Shown: positions 23,169-32,147 of the stretch, one piece after another
How positions within the stretch are numbered: the stretch's first letter is position 1
How the letters are laid out: each line of letters begins with the position of its first letter
Assembly (NCBI GenBank): GCA_023052935.1
Contig: CM041293.1
Span: 172,475,600-172,539,599, forward strand
Source of the DNA: Piezodorus guildinii
Lineage: Eukaryota; Arthropoda; Insecta; Hemiptera; Pentatomidae
Direction: 5' to 3'
DNA length: 64,000 nt
Translations under genes and position numbers: made by a program
Notes under the pieces: generated by a model
The model's input: the letters and a program-made list of their open reading frames with translations, nothing else
The model's database searches: none
Told to the model about the DNA's origin: nothing

Positions 23169-23546
23169 CTACCCCCTCCTTAGACGTGCTCTGCCCCAGA
23201 GCACAGATTGCAGAAGCTGAGCGATGCTGATCTTCCTCCGATGTAGGTGTTTTGTCTTTCCAGGGGTTGAACGTGCATACCATTATGATGACTCCAGAGT
23301 TGGCGAACGTCTCTTCTACAATGTTCCTGACAATCCTCCACTCCAGGCCATCGTATCCACAACCCAACTTCGGGATGGCGAGCTTGGTGACACGCAGTTC
23401 CAGAAGCTTTCTCCGCAGGTCGTCAAGACTCCGGCGCAGTGTGTCGTATGTCGGCTTCTGCTCTGATGAACTCTTGGTAACCAAGTAAAACAGGTGCCGG
23501 CCTTCATGCTCTTGATGGAGAGTCTTCCCAACTCTTGGTCCCTGGC
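23149..23546 (-). pseudogene. Truncated macro domain (TARG1/OARD1-like), right copy
   Basis: Identical to 12433-12830. The recognisable macro sequence begins at about 23546, where the pol sequence stops resembling RNase H (after HRSGT), and runs to about 23260. It then continues as unrecognised sequence to a stop in the LTR. The junction between pol and macro is out of frame: pol reads through the first part of the macro sequence in the wrong frame and stops at 23504. Family assignment rests on the GCG-x-D-x-L-x-W and YLVTK...KPTY patterns. Confidence 0.8.
23169..23181 (-). promoter_or_regulatory. Polypurine tract, right copy
   Basis: AAGGAGGGGGTAG on the minus strand, abutting the 3' LTR. 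Confidence 0.8.
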
Positions 23547-26500
23547 GTTCCAGAACGATGAGCAGATTCGAAGTCATATTCCTGAAGGCGCTCGATCCAC
23601 CGTGCAACTTGTCCCTCCGGTGACTTGAATCGCAGCAGCCACATTAGAGCTGCGTGGTCCGTTCTCAGTAGAAATCTCCTTCCATACAGGTATTTATGAA
23701 AGTGCTCTATGGACTTAACCACTGCCAGAAGCTCTTTCCTTGTGACACAGTAGTTGCGTTCTGGAGCTGACAGTGCTTTGCTGAAGTACCCAATAACCTT
23801 TTCTTCCCCGTCTTGGAGTTGGGAAAGGACGCTTCCAATAGCAGTGTTGCTGGCATCTGTGTCAAGAATGAACTTGCCCTCGGGACGTGGATAACTTAGA
23901 ATAGGCGCACTACTCAATTTCTTCTTTAACTCCTCAAATGAAGCCTGACACTCGCGATCCCAAAGGAAAGTCCGTTTTTCCTCAGTGAGCCTGGTAAGAG
24001 GTTTTGCGATGTTGGCGAATCCTTTCACGTACCTCCTGTAGTAGGTGCAGAGCCCGAGGAAACTTCTCACTTGGTGCTTATCTCGAGGTGCTGGCCAATT
24101 GGTGATCGCTGTAATCTTCTCTGGGTCAACAGCAACTCCGTTGTCTGATACAACATGCCCCAGGTAGTTGACTTGCCTTCGGAAGAGATTGCACTTCTTC
24201 GGGTTCAGTTTTAGATTAGCTGCACGCAGCCGTTCGAAGACCCGCTCCAGATTCTCCAGATGGTGAGTGAAGGATTTTCCCAGTACAATGATGTCGTCCA
24301 AGTAAACCAGGCATATCTCCCAAGAAAGACCTCTTAAGACGCTTTCCATCAGCCTCTCGAACGTTGCAGGTGCATTGCAAAGCCCGAATGGCATTACCGT
24401 AAATTGCCAGAGGCCAGTGCCGATTGAAAATGCCGTCTTCTCCTTATCTTCCGGTGCCAATCCAACCTGCCAATATCCACTGCGGAGATCCAAGGTAGAA
24501 AATAGTTTGCAACCCTCTAGTGTGTCCAGCGTGTCGTCAATCCTTGGGAGTGGGTAACTGTCCTTCTTCGTGGCGTTGTTCAAAAGACGGTAATCTACGC
24601 AGAATCTTGTCGTCCCATCTTTCTTTTTCACCAGTACGACAGGGGACATCCATGGGCTACTCGAGGGCTCGATGACACCATCATTCGCCATATCCTTAAT
24701 AATCTCCTCGGCATCCTTTCGTTTAGCTAGCGGCAGCCTCCTCGGGATCTGTCGGATGGGCTTTGTATCCCCGGTGTCAATTTTGTGCTGGACGATGTTC
24801 GTTCTACCCCGTGGTCCTGAGCTGATCTCGAAAATGTCCTGCCATCGGGTAATCAATCCCTTCACGATTTCGCTCTGTTCAGGCGAAAGTTCTCTGCATG
24901 ATTCCTCCACGAATCCTTTTAATTCTTCGGGTAGTCCTCGTTGCTCGGTGGGGTTGCGTTGTAGCTGTCGGACTACTGAGGTAGCGGCCGTACATTCTCC
25001 GACTGGTGTTCCTCTCTTTAGTGTCACCGGGAAGCTGTTCAGATTCATCAGTCGGATTGGGATGGTATGTCCGACCTTGATGAGAGACCTTGCAACCAGA
25101 ACACCGCGTCCGAATTCCTGCTCCTCGTGCTTCCCAGGTTCAAGTAGAAGACATTGACCCTCCGGTAGTCGTCCATTGATCGTCCCATGCGTCAGAATTT
25201 GACTCCGTGCAGGTAAAGTGGTGTCTTCTAGTAGGAGTACTCGTGCATAGAGGTCCTTTCCCTGCCGAAGGATGACCTCTTCGTCTCCCAGCGTCATCAC
25301 ACCTCTCGACATGTCCAGCTTGATCCCGTATTTGATCATCAAGTCCATGCCGAAGATGACTTCCTCGTCTATTTTCGCCACGAGAACGCGGTGCTCTAGA
25401 CGTTGGCCCCCGATGAAGAAAGTGGCAACTGTCTCCCCGTAGACCTCGGCTGGCTGTCCTGTGGCTGTCCGTAACGCCCAAGTGGTAGGTGATATCTTCT
25501 TAGCGTTAACTGCCTTCGGGTTCAGTATTGTCATGGTTGCGCCGGTATCCAGCAGAAAACTCCGCAGCTGCCCGTTCACCATTCCATCCACATAAAAACT
25601 ATTTGTCTTGCTCCCTATTGTCGCGATTCTCACGGCGACCCTTGGGCCTTCGATGCTACGGGTTGACAGTTGCCCCTTCCCATCAACCCTCCTTAGTTTT
25701 CCTGTGGCTTTTTCCGGCTTCCTGGTAGGACACTTGCTTCTGGGGTGTCCAAGTTGACCGCAGCTCCAACAGCGTATCTCATTTTTGCGTGTCCTGAGGG
25801 CTTCCAAAACCTTTGTTACTATGCCCTCGATGGTGGAGGCCGCGTTATGCTCCGCTTCTGCCGCTCGAACTCGTGCATGTCCACGGACTGACTGCCTGAC
25901 AGCCTCGAATTCCATGGCCTGCGACAATGCATCGCCCAAAGTCTTAGGGCGTGCGAGTTTCACTGCCTGTTGGGTTTCCGGGTCTCGAAGTCCATCCAGG
26001 AATTTGTCGATAGCCAAGCTCTCGTAGACGTCGTCGGTGACTGTTGGGTAGGCATTCCTCACTAGCCGGGCGATATCTGCTTCAAATTCCTGCAGCGTCT
26101 CGTTGGTCTTCTGGACCCTGTTCTTTAACTGGGAACGGTATAGTTGGTCCATGTGGCGATGGCCGAAACGCATCTCCAGTCTTCTCATCAGCTCGCCGTA
26201 GTTGCACCGCTCCGACATGGGCATCCCCTGTAGCACTCCTAAGGCGTCTCCACGCAAGGCTAGGCACAACGCTGATGCTTGCGTCTCCTTTGACCACCCG
26301 TGGATCGAAGCCGCTGTCTCGAAGAGAGTCATGTAGTCCTCCCACGGCGTCTTCCCGTCGAACAATGGGATGGTGTTGTGTGTTGGTGGCATCCCAGCAT
26401 TGGCGGAGGGAATGGTGTTGTGAGGGCTTCTCTCAGAGGGTTGGTCGGTGTCGATTGTCGGTGGGTTGCTCATACGTTGTTCTAGGGCTTCTATTCTTAC

Positions 26501-26908
26501 CCTAAGTTCATTTTCTACTGAATCGACTTTTTCTCCTAATCTAGATTCTACATTAGCTAACTTATTATCTACACTTTCCATTAACTTAGTTTCTAAATTG
26601 CCTAACTTAGCCTCCAATGTATTTTTAACAGTACTTAATTCATTACCTAACTTCTTTTTAACAGTACTTAACTCATTACCTAACTCATTTTTAACAGTGC
26701 CTAATTCAGTTTTAAAAGTTGCAGACAACTTACTGAAATCATTTTCAAACGTAATCTCGTCTGGATTTTCCCCTGAATCAACAAAAAATTGGCGCAAGCG
26801 TTGTTGCAGTACTGATTTCGTTCCGAAAGTATCCAGATCTCGTTCTTCTAACTCCCGTCTTAAGTCTGCAACTTTTAAATCATTCAGTCTAACACTCTGA
26901 GAAGTCAT
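23504..26908 (-). CDS. Gypsy Gag-Pol polyprotein without integrase
   Basis: A single open frame of 1134 codons from the ATG at 26908 (numbering below counts from a GTG three codons upstream). In order: a SAP-like DNA-binding motif at about 10-45; a charged heptad coiled coil at about 60-150; a retrotransposon Gag capsid region at about 190-335; a CCHC zinc knuckle with C383, C386, H391, C396; an aspartic protease with DTG at 457-459; a reverse transcriptase with YLDD at 872-875; and RNase H with D1021, E1062 and D1087. Gag and Pol are in one frame with no frameshift site. The protein ends about 20 residues after RNase H, where gypsy Pol normally continues for some 400 or more residues into integrase. 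The last residues (from about 1124) are macro-domain DNA read in the wrong frame. Confidence 0.93.
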   Translation of the reverse strand: MTSQSVRLNDLKVADLRRELEERDLDTFGTKSVLQQRLRQFFVDSGENPDEITFENDFSKLSATFKTELGTVKNELGNELSTVKKKLGNELSTVKNTLEAKLGNLETKLMESVDNKLANVESRLGEKVDSVENELRVRIEALEQRMSNPPTIDTDQPSERSPHNTIPSANAGMPPTHNTIPLFDGKTPWEDYMTLFETAASIHGWSKETQASALCLALRGDALGVLQGMPMSERCNYGELMRRLEMRFGHRHMDQLYRSQLKNRVQKTNETLQEFEADIARLVRNAYPTVTDDVYESLAIDKFLDGLRDPETQQAVKLARPKTLGDALSQAMEFEAVRQSVRGHARVRAAEAEHNAASTIEGIVTKVLEALRTRKNEIRCWSCGQLGHPRSKCPTRKPEKATGKLRRVDGKGQLSTRSIEGPRVAVRIATIGSKTNSFYVDGMVNGQLRSFLLDTGATMTILNPKAVNAKKISPTTWALRTATGQPAEVYGETVATFFIGGQRLEHRVLVAKIDEEVIFGMDLMIKYGIKLDMSRGVMTLGDEEVILRQGKDLYARVLLLEDTTLPARSQILTHGTINGRLPEGQCLLLEPGKHEEQEFGRGVLVARSLIKVGHTIPIRLMNLNSFPVTLKRGTPVGECTAATSVVRQLQRNPTEQRGLPEELKGFVEESCRELSPEQSEIVKGLITRWQDIFEISSGPRGRTNIVQHKIDTGDTKPIRQIPRRLPLAKRKDAEEIIKDMANDGVIEPSSSPWMSPVVLVKKKDGTTRFCVDYRLLNNATKKDSYPLPRIDDTLDTLEGCKLFSTLDLRSGYWQVGLAPEDKEKTAFSIGTGLWQFTVMPFGLCNAPATFERLMESVLRGLSWEICLVYLDDIIVLGKSFTHHLENLERVFERLRAANLKLNPKKCNLFRRQVNYLGHVVSDNGVAVDPEKITAITNWPAPRDKHQVRSFLGLCTYYRRYVKGFANIAKPLTRLTEEKRTFLWDRECQASFEELKKKLSSAPILSYPRPEGKFILDTDASNTAIGSVLSQLQDGEEKVIGYFSKALSAPERNYCVTRKELLAVVKSIEHFHKYLYGRRFLLRTDHAALMWLLRFKSPEGQVARWIERLQEYDFESAHRSGTPGTKSWEDSPSRA

Positions 26909-26971
26909 TTTCCACACAGTAGCCCAATAATTACAAAAACAAGAAAACCAAAATTATAACCATTTACAATG

Positions 26972-26989
26972 ATCCCACTTCTGACACCA
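26972..26989 (-). promoter_or_regulatory. Primer binding site, tRNA-Leu type, right copy
   Basis: Same 18-base match as 16255-16272, three bases from the 5' LTR. Confidence 0.7.
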
Positions 26990-26992
26990 AAT

Positions 26993-27557
26993 TGTTACGG
27001 GCTACGGGGTGTGAGAAATGAACTACTCCAGTTTACAAATTACAAATATTTATTAAATACAGAAAACACAAATACAAAGAGATTACTAACCACTATATTA
27101 ACAATAATAATGGAATCACTAGCTTAACTACTAAACAGTATACATATAAAATGAGGTATTCCTAACAAATAAACTACTTACGTAAATTCATACAATCTGT
27201 TAGACTTATTCTAGAACTTACAACTATAAAACACATATATAAACTACAGTCTTCTAATTTCCCACCGACCGGTTATCACAATCTTGACACACAGTTTCAC
27301 TACACTGTCACACTGTCACGAGTTGTTCACTGTCACTGTTCACTGATACATCCCAGATGCTTGTTGAGCCGGATTAAGACTGACTCACCTAGACTCAGGG
27401 GACCCCTATTTGTACCACCGCCGAATCTTCTAGACCCGGGCGCAGGTAGGGTGGTGGGCCTTTCCAGGCACTTCGAGGACTGTCCAGGTCCAGAAGTCTC
27501 TAGCCTCATCTAGGCCCCTCCAGGCGTGGTCCGCCCGTCATTGTCTTGACCGTAGCA
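26993..27557 (-). repeat. 5' LTR of gypsy element, right copy
   Basis: 565 bp. It differs from 22604-23168 at one position (GGGGACCCC instead of GGGGGCCCC, near 27400). Confidence 0.92.
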
Positions 27558-27561
27558 ATAA

Positions 27562-28633
27562 TGAAAAAGAAAACATGGAATCTACTCCTATACCTAGTGA
27601 ACCACGGCCTCCTCCAATATTTGTCAAAAATATTAGAAATTTCCAGTTGTTGTGTGCGCAATTGAACAAAATTACCGAATCTACCAGCTACTACTGTATG
27701 AGTAGAATCAATGATACCAAAATATCTCCTACTACTGCCGAGACATATAGAAAAATAGTGAAATACCTAACTGAAACCAAAGCAGATTTCCATACCTATC
27801 AGCTACGCCAAGAGAGAGCTTTAAGGGTTGTAATCAGAAACTTACACCCCTCGACACCAGTTGAAGCTATTAAAGAAGAACTAACGGAGATGGGCTATAA
27901 AGTGCGGCAAGTCACTAACGTCCTAAAGGATAAAATTCCTCTACCTCTCTTTTTTGTGGATTTGGAACCAGCTGAAGGAGTTGAAAAAATCTATGACCTC
28001 AATAGATTGTACTATTCCAGTGTAAGAGTTGAAAAACCTTACACAAAGAGAGAGATAATTCAGTGCCATAATTGTCAAGCATATGGTCATACTAAAAGTT
28101 ATTGTCATCACATACCTCGATGCGTGAAATGCGGGGAACAGCACAAGTCTGTGGAGTGTACAAAACCAAAATCAACACCAGCTGTATGTGCTCATTGCCT
28201 GAAGGACCACCCGGCCAACTATAAAGGATGCCAAATCTATAAGGAGCTGAGGACCAGGTTTCAAAAACCTCAAGTACTGGATGAAACAGAAAGACAAGTA
28301 AGAAACAGAAGAGAACCCTCAAAACTTATTGATGCCAATTTATCATTTGCCCACTTACTTGGAGGTGGGAATCAAAGTACTGAAGCCGTGGCCCTGCCGG
28401 AACTACAAAATGTACCTCAATCCATTCCACATATACCTCTTTCTCAAAATGTAACCAATCCTAAGAATCCTAATCCACCACAAATCTCTCATATTCCTCC
28501 TCCTTCAAACGCCACAGACCTTACCAGTTTGATGACATCCTTTATTTCCGAAATTAAATCCCTTGTTATGCCCCTAATATCACTCCTTACGAATCTCGTA
28601 ACAAATCTCATTCCGGCCTTAAAAAAACCATAA
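27562..28633 (+). pseudogene. Jockey ORF1 (Gag-like), C-terminal part, right copy
   Basis: Open from the insertion point. An ATG at 27575 gives 352 codons, but the natural start is at 22365, before the LTR element. Counting from 27575, residues about 85-150 match the pre-C2HC region of arthropod retrotransposon Gag (RNLHPSTPVEAIKEEL...). Three zinc knuckles follow: C164-C167-H172-C177, C183-C186-H190-C195 and C205-C208-H212-C219. A proline-rich and hydrophobic tail ends the protein. Such ORF1 proteins bind element RNA and form particles. The stop codon is TAA, immediately followed by the ORF2 ATG in the same frame. Confidence 0.88.
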
Positions 28634-31312
28634 ATGACCTCACCTAATTCCTTATCCATTCTCCTTTGGAATGCGAATGGTGTTAGAACTCACACTGACG
28701 AACTTACAGCCGTACTGCAGGACAAAAACATTGATGTTGCACTCATTACTGAAACTAGACTAACCACTAAACAGTACTTTAAAATACCAGGATACACGAC
28801 ATACCGGACAGACCATCCAGACGGCAAAGCCCATGCCGGTACTGCTGTCATAGTCCGCCGATCCCTCACCCATCACTTACACCCAATTTCCGCCCACGAT
28901 TACCTACAAGCAACTTCCATCGTTATCAAAACCTTTTCCTTTCCGCTTATCATCGCATCAGCATACTGCCCTCCTAAACATCCCATTTCCTCTGCCCAAT
29001 TTGGATCCTTCCTCAACTCCTTGGGTAATCACTTCATTTTGGGTGCAGACTTAAACGCTAAGAACCAACAGTGGGGTTCTAGAACCACCAATTCTCGTGG
29101 ACGGACATTGCAGTCTGCACTCAACTCCCGACGCTTTCATCTCCTACCTCCCGATTCTCCTACCTACTGGCCAACAGATCCTAACCGTAATCCTGACATC
29201 CTCGACTTCTTCATCCACAGCGGATTAGGCTCTCTGAATTTTTCCATAGCTCGCCTTGATGAACTATCCTCTGATCATAGTCCATTGATTCTAAATGTAT
29301 CCATAACACCTATTCCTAAACCTATCCCACCGTCATTCATTAGGGGCCCTGTCAACTGGAACCTCTTCCGCGAAATTCTCACTAATGATATTGGCCTCAG
29401 AGTGATTCTCAAAACCCCAAATGACCTTGACGACGCCGTATATTCCTTTACAACCGCTATTCAACAAGCCGCCTGGACTGCCTCCTCTCCCAAACAATCC
29501 CAAATAATTCCTTACAAAAGCCATTTACCACAACACCTGACAGACCTCATCAACAGCAAACGTCGAGCTAGAACATTATGGCAACGCACCCGCCACCCAG
29601 AAGATCGCCGCTCCTATAATTTTTTTTGTAGAAAATTAAAGCGGGAGTTGGCGATCTTCCGTTCCCAATCCTACAATACCTACCTCTCCTCTCTCTCGAC
29701 TCGTGACAATTCCCTGTGGAATGTCACGAAGAGAATCCTAAAATCCCACACCATTTCCCATCCTCTCCGGCGCTGTGATGGTTCCTGGGCTGCTTCTGAC
29801 AAGCATAAGGCCGAGGAATTCGCACAGCACCTTTCCAAAGTTTTTACTCCTCATCCAGAGCTTAATCCAACCCATACTGCAGCAGTTGAAGAGTTCCTCA
29901 CGTCACCAATACCACTATCCTTACCACCTAAAGCAGTTAATCCCTCTGAGGTCAGATATCTTCTTAAAAAGCTTCCTCTCCGCAAATCTCCTGGATACGA
30001 TCTCCTTACTCCCCAAATCTTAACACAACTTCCACCTAAAGCCATTACATTCCTTACATATCTCTATAACTGTATCCTACGCACTACCTATTTTCCTCTC
30101 TTATGGAAACATTCAACTATGATCCCTTTCCTAAAACCAGGCAAACCTTCTAACAACACGTCATCTTACAGACCTATCAGCCTACTTCCGATCCTCTCAA
30201 AAATTTTCGAAAAGCTCCTACTAAAACGAATCCTAGCCAAATTTCAAAATTTTCCTTCACATCAGTTCGGATTTCGTCCTCAACATTCCACGGTTCAGCA
30301 AGGACTCCGAGTTGTAGACCACATTTCCTCCGCCCTTGAGTGCAAGGAGTATTGTTCGGGTGCCTTTCTGGACATAGCTCAAGCTTTTGACCGGGTGTGG
30401 CACCCGGGACTGCTCTTTAAGCTCAAAACCCATTTACCTCAATCCTTATACCTAATCCTCCGATCCTATTTATCCAACCGCTCCTTCCGAGTTCGCTGTG
30501 GTTCCGAATTTTCCGAACAATATACTGTTGAGGCCGGTGTTCCTCAAGGCAGCGTCTTAGGACCCGTCCTCTACATCCTCTTCACCGCCGATATCCCTAC
30601 CGACCCCAATACCTTTCTGGCAACATTTGCTGATGACACAGCCATTTTATCATCCAATTCCGATCCTGAAGCAGCATCGCTAAATCTCCAAAAGCACCTT
30701 TCCCTTGTCGAAGACTGGTGCAATGCTTGGCGCATTAAGGTGAACGAAAGCAAATGCACTCACGTCACATTCACCCTTCGACGCAAATCCTGTCCAACGG
30801 TTAATTTCAATTCTATACCGCTTCCTTCCTCAGACACAGTCCGGTATCTCGGCTTTTTACTAGACAAAAGACTGACGTGGAACCCACATACAAGACTAAA
30901 AAGAAAAGAACTCAACCGCAGATTCGGCCAGATATACAGACTACTAAACAGAAAATCTCATCTTACAGTTGACAACAAATTACTAATATACAAGACAGTA
31001 CTGAAACCTATATGGACCTACGGACTTGAACTGTGGGGGACAGCTAAACATTCTAACATTAAACGCATCCAATCCTTCCAATCCAAAGTCCTCCGAACAA
31101 TAGTTAATGCTCCTTATTACGTTACCAACTGTACCCTACACCATGACCTTAATATTCCGTTTGTTTTAGACCTGGTACCATCCAAATTTTCCAAATTTCA
31201 TCAGAACCTTAGTCATCATCCTAACCCTCTAGCACAATCCCTATCCAGCACCACCCATCCCTACAATCCTCCTCGAAGATTGAAACGACAGTGGCCACGA
31301 GACCTATTGTAA
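28634..31312 (+). CDS. Jockey ORF2: AP-endonuclease and reverse transcriptase
   Basis: 892 codons, fully open. Residues 1-220 are an APE-type endonuclease that nicks target DNA: N13 in WNANG, E40 in ITETRL, D139/N141 in GADLNAK, D188 and the S-D-H motif at 213-215. Residues about 430-770 are a non-LTR reverse transcriptase: KSPGYD-LTP, SYRPISLL, FLDIAQAFD with D580, VPQGSVLGP at 636-644 and FADD at 665-668. The C-terminal tail has the LELWG and PPRRLKR blocks shared with the decayed copies at 8691-9170 and 43644-44070. It begins at the ATG directly after the ORF1 stop, so translation probably depends on reinitiation or stop readthrough. Length and domain order fit the Jockey clade. Confidence 0.95.
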   Translation: MTSPNSLSILLWNANGVRTHTDELTAVLQDKNIDVALITETRLTTKQYFKIPGYTTYRTDHPDGKAHAGTAVIVRRSLTHHLHPISAHDYLQATSIVIKTFSFPLIIASAYCPPKHPISSAQFGSFLNSLGNHFILGADLNAKNQQWGSRTTNSRGRTLQSALNSRRFHLLPPDSPTYWPTDPNRNPDILDFFIHSGLGSLNFSIARLDELSSDHSPLILNVSITPIPKPIPPSFIRGPVNWNLFREILTNDIGLRVILKTPNDLDDAVYSFTTAIQQAAWTASSPKQSQIIPYKSHLPQHLTDLINSKRRARTLWQRTRHPEDRRSYNFFCRKLKRELAIFRSQSYNTYLSSLSTRDNSLWNVTKRILKSHTISHPLRRCDGSWAASDKHKAEEFAQHLSKVFTPHPELNPTHTAAVEEFLTSPIPLSLPPKAVNPSEVRYLLKKLPLRKSPGYDLLTPQILTQLPPKAITFLTYLYNCILRTTYFPLLWKHSTMIPFLKPGKPSNNTSSYRPISLLPILSKIFEKLLLKRILAKFQNFPSHQFGFRPQHSTVQQGLRVVDHISSALECKEYCSGAFLDIAQAFDRVWHPGLLFKLKTHLPQSLYLILRSYLSNRSFRVRCGSEFSEQYTVEAGVPQGSVLGPVLYILFTADIPTDPNTFLATFADDTAILSSNSDPEAASLNLQKHLSLVEDWCNAWRIKVNESKCTHVTFTLRRKSCPTVNFNSIPLPSSDTVRYLGFLLDKRLTWNPHTRLKRKELNRRFGQIYRLLNRKSHLTVDNKLLIYKTVLKPIWTYGLELWGTAKHSNIKRIQSFQSKVLRTIVNAPYYVTNCTLHHDLNIPFVLDLVPSKFSKFHQNLSHHPNPLAQSLSSTTHPYNPPRRLKRQWPRDLL

Positions 31313-31387
31313 ACATTTAAACTGGAGTTCTGACAATGGTCAGATCCTCCACTCATGTACGGTATGTTTGTGGCTACAGCGCCCTAA

Positions 31388-31425
31388 CTCAGCCTCCACT
31401 GGCTCAGACCAGTGATGCGGCTGAG
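31388..31425 (+). other. 3' UTR hairpin A of the Jockey element, right copy
   Basis: Duplicate of 20670-20707: nested CTCAGCC/GGCTGAG and CACTGG/CCAGTG stems. Confidence 0.6.
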
Positions 31426-31452
31426 ATAGAGGTGCTGGGATCTCTTGGATTC

Positions 31453-31484
31453 CGCTTTTTCCTCCACAAGTGGAGGGAAAAGCG
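31453..31484 (+). other. 3' UTR hairpin B of the Jockey element, right copy
   Basis: Duplicate of 20735-20766: a 15-bp stem with an AA loop. Confidence 0.6.
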
Positions 31485-31820
31485 CTTGCTGGGGTCCCTT
31501 TAGCAATTGTATATATTGTATATAGTTATGATTGTGTGTAAGATGTTTATTTATTTGCCAACTTTTTATTTATCTCAATAATAGGTTTATGTTTCGATTT
31601 GTTTTGTTTTTTATTTATTATTATTATTTTATTGTATATATTTGAATTTATGTTATATTTTATGAAATTTGACCATTATTATTATTTTCTGTATATATAG
31701 TATGAATGTGGTCTCTTATCAATATTATTATTGTTCATTTTGTAACAAATTGTAATATATCTCAATAAAAAAAATAAAAAAAAATAAAAAAAATTTCTAT
31801 TTCTATGTAGATGAGGGGTT

Positions 31821-31922
31821 ACGGACAAGCGGGTTGGTAAATACCAGCTCTATTAAGCCTGAATAATCCAAAGAAAAAAAGAAAGTGGTAATACAAATAT
31901 GCATACATAATAAAATAAAATG
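31821..31922 (-). pseudogene. Old Jockey-type 3' end, second part (layer 1), right copy
   Basis: Duplicate of 21104-21205. It ends at the right edge of the duplication. Confidence 0.65.
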
Positions 31923-32003
31923 AACAAAATTAAAATAAAGAATAAATAACTTGAAATACATTTATACCTTCACAACAAATACATAAAATAAACCACAAAT
32001 TAC

Positions 32004-32147
32004 GGGTACTCACTACGTTTGCTATAGCATGCTATTTGTGTTATTTTGCTAAACCCGTCGAGTTTCTACAGTTATTTCCTGTATAAAATTGATGGGTTTA
32101 GCACAATAGAACAAATAGCATGCTATAGCAAACGTAGTGAGTACCCC
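32004..32147. mobile_element. Foldback MITE, copy 1
   Basis: Arms GGGTACTCACTACGTTTGCT... and ...AGCAAACGTAGTGAGTACCC pair over roughly 50 bases around a short AT-rich centre. The second copy is 47881-48024. No coding capacity. Target duplication is unclear. Confidence 0.8.

Larger units (their letters stand above)
22604..27557 (-). mobile_element. Ty3/gypsy LTR retrotransposon without integrase, right copy (layer 4)
   Basis: 4954 bp, flanked by ATAA (22600-22603 and 27558-27561), with two 565-bp LTRs that differ by one substitution. Order in its own orientation: 5' LTR (26993-27557), primer site (26972-26989), gag-pol, truncated macro domain, polypurine tract (23169-23181), 3' LTR (22604-23168). 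The substitution between the LTRs is shared with the left copy, so it arose before the tandem duplication. Confidence 0.93.
22071..31792 (+). mobile_element. Full-length Jockey-type non-LTR element, right copy (layer 3)
   Basis: Duplicate of 11355-21075, with ORF2 fully open. The order is 5' UTR, ORF1 split by the gypsy element, ORF2, 3' UTR with two hairpins, then an AT-rich tail ending in three A8-9 blocks separated by T. Apart from the split ORF1 it would be a complete element. Confidence 0.9.
21206..31922. repeat. 10.7-kb tandem duplication, right copy (10717 bp)
   Basis: Direct repeat of 10490-21205. This copy has the open reading frames intact except for the gypsy insertion into ORF1, so it is probably closer to the true sequence. 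Beyond 31930 the sequence departs from the unit. Confidence 0.95.
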
